Source: Siphonodentalium dalli (taxonomy: Eukaryota; Mollusca; Scaphopoda; Gadilida; Siphonodentaliidae). From it: 64,000 nucleotides of DNA. The stretch lies in assembly GCA_032622095.1 (NCBI GenBank), contig CP136068.1:187851309-187915308 (forward strand), given 5' to 3'. Numbering within the stretch: the stretch's first letter is position 1; each line of letters starts with the position of its first letter. This document shows, in pieces, positions 11,935 through 21,184 of this stretch. The notes under the pieces were generated by a model. It did no database searches. It was not told the DNA's origin and saw only the letters and a program-made list of their open reading frames with translations. The translations under genes and the position numbers were made by a program.

Positions 11935-12494
11935 AGATGGTCTATCTCTTCTGGGCCAGTATAACAACAACAACAACAACATAATTGTTATAAATCTCGA
12001 TTTAAGGACTGTATTATTTGTTTATAAAGTTGTTTATTTCGATTGTAATGCGCGGTAAATCTCTTAGCTAAAATGCAATTTGCCTTGATTGAGGGTGATA
12101 GCAAGATAGAGTTATCTCTCTTGGTATGCTCTTGGTACGCTCCGAACGTCTGAGCACCGATTTATGTCCTGAAAATAGCACCCAAAAACTGTCCAACGAA
12201 TGTCCCGGATTATCACGTGGCGGCTTCTACCCAATCAGAAATAGTGTTAGTTAAGGGATGGAATTATAATTTAACTTATTGTGCACGCTGGGTTCTGTAT
12301 ATATAAGTTCACAGAAGAGAGGTTATATCTTTAATGGACATTTGAAGTGGGTTCATATGGAATAACATAAAAGTCTGTGAAACAAAACTATCCTCAACAC
12401 GTATAATAAAAATAGATGGACTTTGTTCGGTCAGTGTTATCATTCGGTCCAGGGGATTCATATAATGTTCTACGACACATAAATTTCCCACTGT
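11935..12494. other. No gene or clear repeat seen
   Basis: AT-rich, starting with a short (CAA)n run just after the MITE. Short ORFs only. Confidence 0.4.
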
Positions 12495-12498
12495 TTAA

Positions 12499-12899
12499 AG
12501 GTACTCAATCCGATTAAGCGCCCCTAAATTACTATTTCTTTGGCTTCAGGGGTAAACAAATATTTGATTCGAGTCAAAGCTCAGAATGATCAGATATTGA
12601 TTTTTGAAATTTTGTTATTTCTATTGTTTCTGGCCCAGAACACGCCGTCAAAAGGATGTTCTCGGTCAAAATTGCGTTATTATTACCACTTGATTTTAGA
12701 GTTATCCATCTTCGTCCGTTTCAATAAGTGTTTCTGTGGCAATTATTAGTACACATCTCGAGAAAATTAAAAATTTCAAAAATCAATATCTGATCATTCT
12801 GAGCTTTGATGGATGGGTTCCTCGACTCGAATCAAATATTTTTTACCCCTGAAGCCAAAGAAATAGTACTTTAGGGGCGCTTAATCGGATTGAGTACCT
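12499..12899. mobile_element. TTAA-type MITE family D, copy 2 (foldback)
   Basis: TTAA at 12495-12498 and 12900-12903. Ends AGGTACTCAATCCGATTAAG and its complement continue as inverted arms of well over 100 bp, including TTACTATTTCTTTGGCTTC on one side and its complement on the other. This copy is nearly all stem. It is the best-preserved termini set of family D. Confidence 0.88.
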
Positions 12900-12903
12900 T
12901 TAA

Positions 12904-13489
12904 TGGGGTAGCATACGATAAACAAGAATACACGATTAGGGAGCCATAAATTCATTTTCATTATAATTACCATGTTGTTTGCATCGTTCATATATAACAC
13001 ACGAGTGTATGTTGCACTATAATCCATGGCTCAATTCATTCATTTGTTGCATATGTTCTGTTGGGTATGAAATGATATGGTCCAATAAATGGCCGGATTT
13101 AGTGTGCAGTACCCCTTTAAACTTTGATTTTGCAAAATCTCGCGAGCCGTTCAAAATCTCTCTCGACACGACGATGTTTGGTAAACGGCTGGTTTGATGT
13201 TTCTTACTTCTGGGTTAGGTTAGTACATAACTTTCGCTGAATATCAGCGTCATGTTACACATATCAAATGAACACACTGTTTAACAGCCTCGGGTATAAC
13301 ATGAACACAGGATTCGTATAAGCTGAGATAACACACAATTCATATACATTCATATAGGTTAAAGCAACAGCTTCAAGTATCACGTGGAGGGGCGTGGCTA
13401 TAGATGCAACCTGATAAATATCCAGATTCCGTCTCATGTTAAATATCAACTGGTCGATTAGAAGGAGACCCCTGAAGCTATATAAATAT
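12904..13489. other. No gene or clear repeat seen
   Basis: AT-rich low-copy DNA with short ORFs lacking recognisable motifs. Confidence 0.35.
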
Positions 13490-13645
13490 AAGAAATGAAT
13501 GTAGTGGGTGTCTGTTATCGGGAGATTCGGCGCTGGTGTTGTTGGGGGACATTTTATGAGCGGGTCTCACTAAATGTGCCCCAACGAGTTAAAGAACGAC
13601 AGCGCCGTATCCCCCAATAACACACACCCACTACATTCATTTCTT
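13490..13645. mobile_element. 156-bp foldback element
   Basis: Arms of about 46 bp beginning AAGAAATGAATGTAGTGGGT pair with the complement ending at 13645, with a few mismatches, and reach as far as CGGCGCTG/CAGCGCCG. A short interior makes the loop. It abuts the family D MITE that begins at 13648, so its right end coincides with that element's TTAA. Confidence 0.75.
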
Positions 13646-13647
13646 AA

Positions 13648-14128
13648 AGGTACTCAATCCGAACAGAGGGTCCCCATCTCAACAGATTCCAACAACAACA
13701 ATCCGATCAGAGGGTCCTATATTACTATTTCTTTGGATTTGGGGGTAAAAAATATTAGATTCGAGTCGAGGAACCCATCAAACAAAGCTCATAGTTATTA
13801 GATATTGATTTTTGAAAATTTGTTATTTGCTCGAGATGAGTACTAATAATTGCCGTCAATTTCGTAACCTGCTCGAGATGTGTACACCAAAACACTATTC
13901 AAACAGACAAGGGTGGATAACTCTAAAATCAAGTGGTAATAATAACGCAATTTTGACTATGTTCTGGGCCAGATAGTATTCCCGATAATGAAAAATAATA
14001 GATTTCTAAAATCGATATCTAACAAATCTGAGCTTTGATGGGTGACTTCCTCGACTCGAATCAAATATGTTTGACCCCCGAAGCCATTGAAATAGTAATT
14101 GAGAGGAGTTTTATCGGATTGAGTACCT
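13648..14128. mobile_element. TTAA-type MITE family D, copy 3
   Basis: TTAA at 13644-13647 and 14129-14132; ends AGGTACTCAATCCGA and ATCGGATTGAGTACCT. Carries the family's internal ATTCGAGTCGAG and CATCAAAGCTCA-like motifs, with a short internal repetition of the 5' end (CAGAGGGTCC twice near 13666 and 13702). Confidence 0.85.
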
Positions 14129-14179
14129 TTAAATGTCTAGTTTTAACCCGCCTTGGAGTTTAACAATTTACCAACTGTA

Positions 14180-14272
14180 TTTAAAGGGGGACTATGCTAA
14201 TTTTAATAAATTCACGATCTAATATCGATAGTATATAGAAAAATAATTAATTTGAGTCGAAGAGGTCTTATG
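14180..14272. mobile_element. Inverted fragment of TTAA-type MITE family E
   Basis: TTAAAGGGGGACTATGCTAA followed by GATCTAATATCGATAGTATA and TTTGAGTCGAAGA matches the complement of the distal end of the adjacent family E copy. Only about 90 bp remain. Confidence 0.65.
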
Positions 14273-14276
14273 TTAA

Positions 14277-14868
14277 AGGGGTACTGTACCCAAGATGTTG
14301 TTGTTGGTTTCTATAATCCCCGAGTCGGAGAATAAGGTAACAACTTTTCCATTTTTTGAAAGTCTGTTGAGTACGAAGTATTGTTACGGATGGCAAATTT
14401 ACCGGAATGCAAAAATACAAATTGTCGTTGTCGAGTAATTTTTGTACAGTTTTCAACCAAATGAATCAAATAAACATTATATTATATGCTTAGCAGTCCC
14501 ATATACTCATTTAAGTTAGTGTATGGTCACTGGTCAATGAGTGGCTTGGGTTTTCTCCCCGTATAAGCATAATGTTTCAAACGATCGTGTGTGCAATTGT
14601 TTTATTAATCCAGTATCCCTCAATTATAATTTGATTACGTTTTGTACACGGAAATTCCAATTTTAAGAGACGCCATTTTATGGCTGGAGCCATAAAATCA
14701 ATTTATATTAAATTATTAACTTTTAAATTATTAAATTTTAAGATAGCCTATTAACCTGAGCGTTTACAGAATACATCTTCGACTCAAATTACTTATATTT
14801 CTATATAGTATCGATAATAGATCGTTGTTATCACCGGGAATTTATTGAAAATGGCGTACAGTACCCCT
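14277..14868. mobile_element. TTAA-type MITE family E, copy 1
   Basis: 592 bp with TTAA on both sides (14273-14276, 14869-14872) and inverted ends AGGGGTACTGTAC / GTACAGTACCCCT. Interior is non-coding and closely matches 26171-26763 and (inverted) 46660-47241, including a small hairpin around TTATGGCTGGAGCCATAA. Confidence 0.92.
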
Positions 14869-14872
14869 TTAA

Positions 14873-15016
14873 CGTTCAGAAACTGTAATGATTTAATATA
14901 ACTTTACTTTTTGGCCGGGTACTTCGTACTCAAAAAATGTAAAATGTGTTGACCTTATTCTACGAAACAGAGAATATAGAAACCGACACCATTAGAGTGC
15001 AGTCTCCCTTTAATTA
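14873..15016. mobile_element. Diverged relative of family E
   Basis: Shares GGTACTTCGTACTCA, a CTTATTCTnCGA block and AATATAGAAACCGACA with the family E left half in inverted order, and ends AGTGCAGTCTCCCTTTAA. Probably an older fragment or sister family with a CTCCCTTTAA end. Confidence 0.5.
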
Positions 15017-15446
15017 TATTTTTAACATCCATGGCTTGGGTTTGGGTCATGCACTCTACATTAATTAATGTAGGTTTCTAACTGTTGGAACATTTGAATC
15101 CTCTGGATGCGCCCATTCCTGGGATCGATCTAAATAAAAATTTAGCTCCAAGTATGAAAATATTCGACTCTTTATCTCAAATCTATAATGTTGACATTAA
15201 ATATTCAATTGGTTGAAAAATCACAAACAATTTTACAGTTTGAAATTCCCAACTGATGTTGAATTTGGCATGAATTTTTCAACTGATGATTTTTTTTTCA
15301 TGATTTGGGTGGGGGTGATGTGAAGCACTCCTCTGTCGCCACATCCCTGGGGTAAAAGCTTCAGGTAATGAAATGAAGGATCACACAATTCATTTGATTT
15401 GCGAACTAAAACTTTCAGCGTTGTTTAGCAATATAGAAATCAACAC
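15017..15446. other. No gene or repeat seen
   Basis: AT-rich low-copy DNA with no credible ORF. Confidence 0.35.
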
Positions 15447-15544
15447 AAGCAGCTGCCACAAGGTCAGATTAACACCACGTCAAGCAGCTGCCACAGGGTC
15501 AGATTAACACCACGCCAAGCAGCTGCCACAAGGTCAGATTAAGT
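15447..15544. repeat. Short tandem repeat, about 35-bp unit, nearly three copies
   Basis: Units start AAGCAGCTGCCACAAGGTCA at 15447, then about 15481 and 15516. The last copy is truncated. Confidence 0.85.
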
Positions 15545-16153
15545 GTAAAATTATGACAGATAATATTTCAGATATATCTTAGGTCCGGTTTTAAAGATTT
15601 GAAGTATTGAACAACTTCCGACCCGATAGGGTACAAGTGCTATGTTGACAAGATGTACGACATTATCTCACCCTCGACAAATATAATTATCACATTCAGA
15701 AATATTTTCGTTCGTATTATTGTAAAAGCTGTAAATTCGTTCTGTTGCTATTTTGATGTGTCTTATGGGCGTGGCTTTGTTCGACGAGACACCAACTTCG
15801 AATTTGCTTTCCTCAAACCAGGTCAAATTCTGTCCCGTTCACAAATGGTAACGTGACACCCACCACCTCTGGGTTGTAATTTATCAACTGTTGGAAAATT
15901 CTATGACCCTATGATCAAAATTCATTCGAATTGGCGCGACTTCAGTTTAAAATTTGACTGACTGTATGAATATATTTGACTTTCTGGTCTAAAACATATT
16001 GGTTTGATATTAAAACTGTTAAAAAGTGTTACCAATATTGAGGGGTGGACACCGCAAACTATATAATTGTTATCAGGTTGTCCCGACCAAAACATATTTT
16101 CGAGAATGGAAATCAAACATTAAAATAAGAGGTGTAAATCAGATCGTCTGGCT
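15545..16153. other. No gene or repeat seen
   Basis: Low-copy AT-rich DNA. ORFs at 15653-15856 plus and 15922-16116 minus are short and unrecognised. Confidence 0.35.
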
Positions 16154-16157
16154 TTAA

Positions 16158-16587
16158 AGGTACTCAACCCGATTCGGTCGTCCCCATATCATCAGATTCC
16201 AACAACAACATTTAAAAAAATGCCGGTTATCAGAATAGATTAATTGCCCAAAAATAATGCTAACCACAGTCAACTATAGTATAAAATTGCCCAAAACCTG
16301 TTATTTATCAACGTTTTGGTCAACGAAATTTTGCCGGTTTGTCAAATATCTGACACCAAAAAGCCACTTGATTTTAGAGTTATCCATCTTCGTCAGCAAT
16401 TTGGTCATAGAAATCACTCTCGTCGACTGTTTACTGAGCCACTTAAAATTAAAATAATAAATTTCAAACATCGATATATGATCACTCTGAGCTTTGATGG
16501 GTGGGTTCCTCGACTCGAATCAAATATTTTTTACCCCCGAAGCCAAGGAAATAGTAATTTGCGAGCGTTAATTCGGATTGAGTATCT
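16158..16587. mobile_element. TTAA-type MITE family D, copy 4
   Basis: TTAA at 16154-16157 and 16588-16591; ends AGGTACTCAACCCGATTC and GAATTCGGATTGAGTATCT with a few substitutions. A short direct repeat, GTGTAAATCAGATC, occurs just outside it at about 16133 and 16631. Confidence 0.85.
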
Positions 16588-16780
16588 TTAAGGTTTGTAG
16601 CCATGGCAACAATAACAGTTATGAACAAGTGTAAATCAGATCATCTGGTTCTAGGCGTGGTCTTCTCATTTGTAACCATGGAAATTAAAACCTCTGACAA
16701 CCCCTGAACTCATCATCACCATTACAATCACCCCACCATCACTACCAACAATAATGACAGCACCATTGACAATATGTTCA

Positions 16781-16991
16781 TAGTTCAGTCCCCTCGCCAT
16801 GCACGCTGATCTGACCACTGACATCACGTATACAGAATGTAATTATATCTCAGCAACATTTTTATTTAAGACTTTTGTCGATTACAATTCATTTTGATTT
16901 GATCTAGCAAAATTTCCAAATGAATATGTAATCAGTTCGATTTCTCAGAATAATGCAGTATGTGAGTATGACTTGGAACTGAACTTGAACT
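16781..16991. mobile_element. Diverged MITE related to 9616-9897
   Basis: Begins TAGTTCAGTCCCCTCGCCA and shares GATTACAATTCATT-like and TCTCAGAATAATGCAGTAT-like blocks with the 9616-9897 element. The right end is degraded (GGAACTGAACTTGAACTGA). Confidence 0.5.
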
Positions 16992-17060
16992 GACCCTAGT
17001 CTTAAAGGGAGATTGTACCTAAATCGAACCATTTGTATTCAACGTAAAATATGCAACAAA

Positions 17061-17391
17061 CAAGCCTGCAAATAGTGTGTCTGTCATTTGCAGAATGAGG
17101 TCCCCAGAGTGTGAATTTAGTGACGCTATCCCGCATAGCGGGCTAGCATCACTAAATTCACCCTCTGGGGACCTCATTCTGCTTAGGCCATCAACTGCTA
17201 TGGTAGATCTAGGATCAGAATGAAGTTCCCAGTTGAAACAATAGATACTTCCCAGAAGATGAGGCCTAAGCAGAATGAGGTCTCCAGAGGGTGAATTTGG
17301 TGATGCTAGCCCGCTGTGCGGGATAGCATCACTAAATTCACCCTCTGGGGACCTCATTCTGCAAATGACAGACACGCTATTTGCAGGCTTG
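17061..17391. mobile_element. hAT-type MITE with internal hairpins, copy 2
   Basis: Ends CAAGCCTGCAAATAG and CTATTTGCAGGCTTG are perfect inverted repeats. Flanks GCAACAAA (17053-17060) and GCAACAAA (17392-17399) are an exact 8-bp target duplication. Two internal hairpins sit at about 17091-17184 and 17272-17363. It is 115 bp shorter than the copy at 10761 because the central spacer is reduced. Confidence 0.93.
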
Positions 17392-17414
17392 GCAACAAAT
17401 GAATGAATTTGAGT

Positions 17415-17704
17415 GCAAAATACACTAATGTACTCTATGAACGATGTAAAATACACTAATGTACTCTATGAACGATGTAAAATACACTAATGTACTCTAT
17501 GAACGATGTAAAATACACTAATGTACTCTATGAACGATGTAAAATACACTAATGTACTCTATGAACGATGTAAAATACACTAATGTACTCTATGAACGAT
17601 GTAAAATCCACTAATGTACTCTATATATGAACGATGTAAAATACACTAATGTACTCTATGAACGATGTAAAATACACTAATGTACTCTATGAACGATGTA
17701 AAAC
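17415..17704. repeat. Tandem array, 31-bp unit, about nine copies
   Basis: Unit contains AAAATACACTAATGTACTCT followed by ATGAACGATGT. One copy has a TATA insertion near 17622. Very homogeneous, starting shortly after the hAT-type MITE at 17061-17391. Confidence 0.95.
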
Positions 17705-17743
17705 AACATTGTAATTATAATGAAAATGAGTATATTGACTTAA

Positions 17744-18215
17744 CCCTTTACCCAACAAAACGCCAAATAAAATAGCCCAAATGAAGCTGCAACAGCCTAA
17801 ATTATCTTGGGTCTGTCTCAATAGAACCATACAAATATGGATATCATTGGAACCGGCTCATTGACCACACTGTGATAGTTACAGTTATGCCCTGTGCCAA
17901 TTAATTCTCTTATATATGCGAGTCGACCATATGTCGGCTCGCATATGTATGAGAATGCATTGGCCTAAAAACAATTCATTTTTTAACACTTTTTACTGCT
18001 TTTTACCATTTTTTCTTACATTCTTTAACAATTTTATAATTTTTTCTTTCATTTTTTTAACAATTTTTATAATATTTTTCTACATTCTTTGACAATTTTA
18101 TCATTTTTAATATGTGTTAAGCCAATGCATTCTCTTATATATGCGAGGCGACCTATGGTCGACTCGCATATATAAGAGAATGCATTGGCACAGGGCAGTT
18201 TTGTTGGGTAAAGGG
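17744..18215. mobile_element. TTAA-type MITE family A, copy 1, two hairpin cassettes
   Basis: TTAA (17740-17743, 18216-18219) flanks CCCTTTACCCAACAAAA and its complement. Hairpin cassettes at 17896-17964 and 18121-18189 face each other across an A/T-rich spacer. Interior includes ATATGGATATCATTGGAACC. The CCC tip plus TTAA indicates piggyBac-type mobilisation; no coding capacity. Confidence 0.92.
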
Positions 18216-18219
18216 TTAA

Positions 18220-18608
18220 GCCTTTTGATCATTTTCGTTATAATTATCAGGTTATGATATATACGTGGTTCTTTGTATACGTGAGTGTATTCAACCCTCA
18301 TCCTTGACACAATTTAATTCTTTTATTGGATATTGACTGTTGAGTACATAGTAGGAGATGGCCCCATGCATAAATGGCTGGATTTAGGTACAGTCTCCCT
18401 TTAAATAAAAACAATTACAATGTAAGGTTTCCTTACATTATGCATATATCATGGCAGTGTTCAGACCAGCGCAGCGAAGGGACTGAACTCTATATATATT
18501 ATGGCAGTGTTCAGACCACCATAACGATGGAGACCTTCTCTCAGGCGGGGTGGGCCCGAGCCTTACTGTTTGGTGGAGACCTTCTCTCAGACGGGGTGGC
18601 CCCGAGCC
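18220..18608. other. 3' flank of the sulfotransferase-like gene
   Basis: Contains a MITE end fragment (about 18450-18495), then GGAGACCTTCTCTCAGRCGG followed by CCGAGCCTTACT twice in tandem (18529-18572 and 18575-18614), the second copy running into the gene's stop. A minus-strand AATAAA lies at 18322-18327, about 285 bp past the stop, and could be the polyadenylation signal. Confidence 0.5.
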
Positions 18609-19994
18609 TTACTCGAATATAACCATCCCGTGGACGGTGTATTTTTCTCCTAGTTTGGGAAGTCCGTATTTCTTGAGCACCATGTCCGCCTCGTGTTTCA
18701 TCTCGCTTGGTATTGTTTTCCTTGTATCCACATTAAACAGAGTAGCACTTTTAAGTTTCAACGAACCAACGCGTCCAGTTTCGACCTTGAACGCCCTCAT
18801 TGAGACTTCAATATACTTCTGCGGTATGTTCAGGTAATCGAACAACTTCTGCACACTCTTCCTAGGGTTTCTCATCAGATCGTCATAAGCAAAAATGAAA
18901 ATGGGATATCCCTTCTCGCGCATCTCGGTCGCTCTCGCGAGACTTGCCGCCCACGAGAGTGTAAATATTCCGACAGATGAAAGGCTGCTTGGTTTAAATG
19001 GCGGTTTTGGCTTATCGAGAACGCTACAGAAATACGAATACAACATGGTCCTACAAAATGGGAAGACGGTTGATGCCACCTTGTTGTCAATGATGAAGCG
19101 GACGGCTTGTAGTATCGGCTCCTCCACGAACAAGCCGAGGTTATTAGTCACTGTCTTCAAGCTGTTTCGATACATGAACATTTTGTACATATGAGGAAAT
19201 GTCTTGTGGATGTCTTCTAGGAGGGCCGTACAACATGGGCGTGGCTTAATAATAATCATTCCATATTGGGCGTCAGGTTTACACAGCACACATATAGCAC
19301 TAGCGAGTAACTGAAGGTATTCTCCATCTTTGAGGACTTTGTGTTTGTGGAGAATTGCTAAGTTAGTTAGGACATCAGGTTCTCGTTGCACGAGCAATCC
19401 TGGTATATTTGAAAATGCTTCGCACAAGAGCCCAGATCCGCATTTCCCAGTTGATGCGAACATAGCAACCGGAAGCGCAGGCTCGCCGATGTCAGACGCC
19501 AGTTTGTGAAAGGACGGAAGTGGGATTGATATCACTTTCTGCGCATGCGTGAATTGAGAAATGAACATAGGTCCCTCCTCGGCTCGATATATGTTGATAT
19601 TCTCCGGCGTTTCGACGAAAATCGCTTCGTTCCTCGTGATGCAGAACAGAGAAACATTGGGCTTGAGAACGTAATTAGGATGTTTGAAGGATGCGTGTTG
19701 GAGGACGAAGTGAGCCGGGTCCGCGACGTCCATACTGATGAATTTACGTCGTTTTCTTATCGTCATGACATGCGCACTGAGTTTAAACTGCAAGCCTTGT
19801 TTCGCATCACGGCGAATTTTCTCAACTCCTGACACAGCCCATGTGAATTTCTGTGACGTCACAACCATTAATCGAAAAAACTTGTAGAAGAAGTATGTAA
19901 ACACGAGGATAGCGTAGTCCCTTATCTTTTTCATCGCTTGACTCATAATTTCCATGCCACCCTCCATCATATCTTTTTTCGCAGATTTATCCAT
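18609..19994 (-). CDS. Sulfotransferase-like protein, N-terminal membrane segment
   Basis: An uninterrupted 461-codon ORF. Likely role: transfer of sulfate from PAPS to a carbohydrate or other acceptor, probably in the Golgi. Residues about 26-46 form one hydrophobic segment after a basic N-terminus, the pattern of a type II membrane anchor. A P-loop-like 5'-phosphosulfate motif lies at 179-190 (FASTGKCGSGLLC region); MFMYRNSLKTV at 273-283 resembles the 3'-phosphate binding site, with Arg276 and Ser278; and YDDLMRNPRKSVQKLFDYL at 370-388 followed by NIP is the classic sulfotransferase C-terminal helix. The P-loop has Lys184 and Ser187 but is not canonical, so activity is not certain. The start is the first ATG; a splice acceptor lies 16 nt upstream. 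No frame damage despite dense repeats on both sides. Acceptor substrate cannot be read from the sequence. Confidence 0.72.
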   Translation of the reverse strand: MDKSAKKDMMEGGMEIMSQAMKKIRDYAILVFTYFFYKFFRLMVVTSQKFTWAVSGVEKIRRDAKQGLQFKLSAHVMTIRKRRKFISMDVADPAHFVLQHASFKHPNYVLKPNVSLFCITRNEAIFVETPENINIYRAEEGPMFISQFTHAQKVISIPLPSFHKLASDIGEPALPVAMFASTGKCGSGLLCEAFSNIPGLLVQREPDVLTNLAILHKHKVLKDGEYLQLLASAICVLCKPDAQYGMIIIKPRPCCTALLEDIHKTFPHMYKMFMYRNSLKTVTNNLGLFVEEPILQAVRFIIDNKVASTVFPFCRTMLYSYFCSVLDKPKPPFKPSSLSSVGIFTLSWAASLARATEMREKGYPIFIFAYDDLMRNPRKSVQKLFDYLNIPQKYIEVSMRAFKVETGRVGSLKLKSATLFNVDTRKTIPSEMKHEADMVLKKYGLPKLGEKYTVHGMVIFE

Positions 19995-20010
19995 GTTTGC
20001 AGTTTTGTTC

Positions 20011-20030
20011 CTGAAAAATAAAAAAAAGGA
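20011..20030 (-). other. Predicted splice acceptor in 5' UTR of the sulfotransferase-like gene
   Basis: Reading minus, a T-rich tract (CCTTTTTTTTATTTTTCAG) ends in CAG at 20011, 16 nt before the ATG at 19994. It fits an intron between a non-coding first exon and the coding exon. The donor is not identified; the first exon may lie anywhere upstream (higher coordinates). Confidence 0.5.
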
Positions 20031-20094
20031 TAACTATATAGGTCTACGCCATGCAGTACCAGTAATGCATCCAGAAAGGGCCGGGTTGCTACGT

Positions 20095-20345
20095 TTTCAA
20101 CTTTTGGTGAACAAAGACAAGTCTATCGCTCGAAATTCGACAGCAGTTTCGGTCTAAATTCCTAGATCATGGAAGTATAAGTACATTTTAATGAATGATT
20201 TTCGTCTCAAAGTTAATATTTACATGTGCTCACGTGTTTACCTGTGCTCAGTGAATGAAAATTGCTATCTATAGATGTCGTCTGTCATTGTTTTTGCGAC
20301 TCTGTGTCTGTTTATTTGCGCGCACTCAATGTCTCTTGTCAGGTC
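20095..20345. repeat. Dispersed repeat S, copy 1
   Basis: Matches 45520-45740 over about 220 bp in the same order: CTATCGYTCGAAATTCGACA, AAGTACATTTTAATGAATGA, TTTTCGTCTCAAAG, GTCTGTTTATTTGCGCGC. It directly precedes the gene on its upstream side and could contain part of its promoter or be a transposon remnant. Confidence 0.75.
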
Positions 20346-20461
20346 ACATATGCAATTTCGAAGGAAGTGCGCTGTGCTGTTCCAGAATGACAAATCAAGA
20401 AGAATTTTGGAGGCAGTGAGTTCGAACCCATGTTCAGACTGATACGCTTCACAACTCTAGG

Positions 20462-20725
20462 TGAAAGGGCTTCCTTTTAATGATGCCCCCGAAGCCGATG
20501 TGGTTAGGTCGTGAAAGTGCTTCCTTTTAATGATGTCCCCGTAGCCGACGTGGTTAGGTAGTGAAAGTGCTTCCCTTTAATGATGTCCCCGTAGCCGATG
20601 TGGTTAGGTCGTGAATAAGATCATCGCAGTCTGACTGTCTGAGATAAACGAGGTTGACGCGGGTTCGAACCCCGGCATGGGCGAAAATCCGGACCGATTT
20701 TCAAGACTGATTTTTTTTTAGGGAC
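20462..20725. mobile_element. tRNA-derived SINE with triplicated head
   Basis: The head GATGTCCCCGTAGCCGATGT followed by GGTTAGGTCGTGA resembles a tRNA A-box region and occurs three times at a 50-bp period (20462, 20512, 20562). After the last copy comes an unduplicated body with a near-perfect B box, GCGGGTTCGAACCCCG, at about 20658-20673, then a T-rich tail. A separate GAGTTCGAACCCATG at about 20419 may be another SINE piece. Not a functional tRNA: no paired acceptor stem was evident. Confidence 0.6.
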
Positions 20726-20787
20726 ATCTCAATGTGCCGTTCTGATTCTGATAAGAACTGAGCATTTGCTCACACTCACTGAGTTAA

Positions 20788-21180
20788 CCCTTTACCAAAC
20801 AGAAGGGCCCTATGCCAATGCATTCTCTTATATATGCGAGTCGACCATAGGTCGCCTCGCATATATAAGAGAATGCATTGGCTTAACACATTAAAAATTC
20901 TAAAATTGTTAAAGAATGTAAGACAAAATGGTAAAAAGTGTTTAAACAAAAATTGTTTTAGGCCAATGCATTATCTTATATACGCGAGGCGACCTATGGT
21001 CGACTCGCATATATAAGAGAATGCATTGGCACAGGGCATAACTGTAACTATCACAATGTGGTCAAGGAGCCGGTTCCAAATGATATCCATATTTGTATGG
21101 TTCTACTGAGACAGACCGAAGATATTTTAGGCGGTTGAAGCTTTATTTGGCCGGTTTTGGCCGTTTTGTTGGGTAAAGGG
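20788..21180. mobile_element. TTAA-type MITE family A, copy 2, inverted
   Basis: TTAA (20784-20787, 21181-21184), ends CCCTTTACCAAACA and TGTTGGGTAAAGGG. Hairpins at 20814-20882 and 20962-21030, with the family's ATATCCATATTTGTATGG block between the second hairpin and the right end, so it lies opposite to copies 1 and 3. Confidence 0.92.
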
Positions 21181-21184
21181 TTAA

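Noticed and set aside
20635-20690. A functional tRNA gene
   Set aside because: A B box is clear, but no acceptor stem or proper anticodon arm can be paired, and the A-box half is part of a 50-bp tandem repeat.
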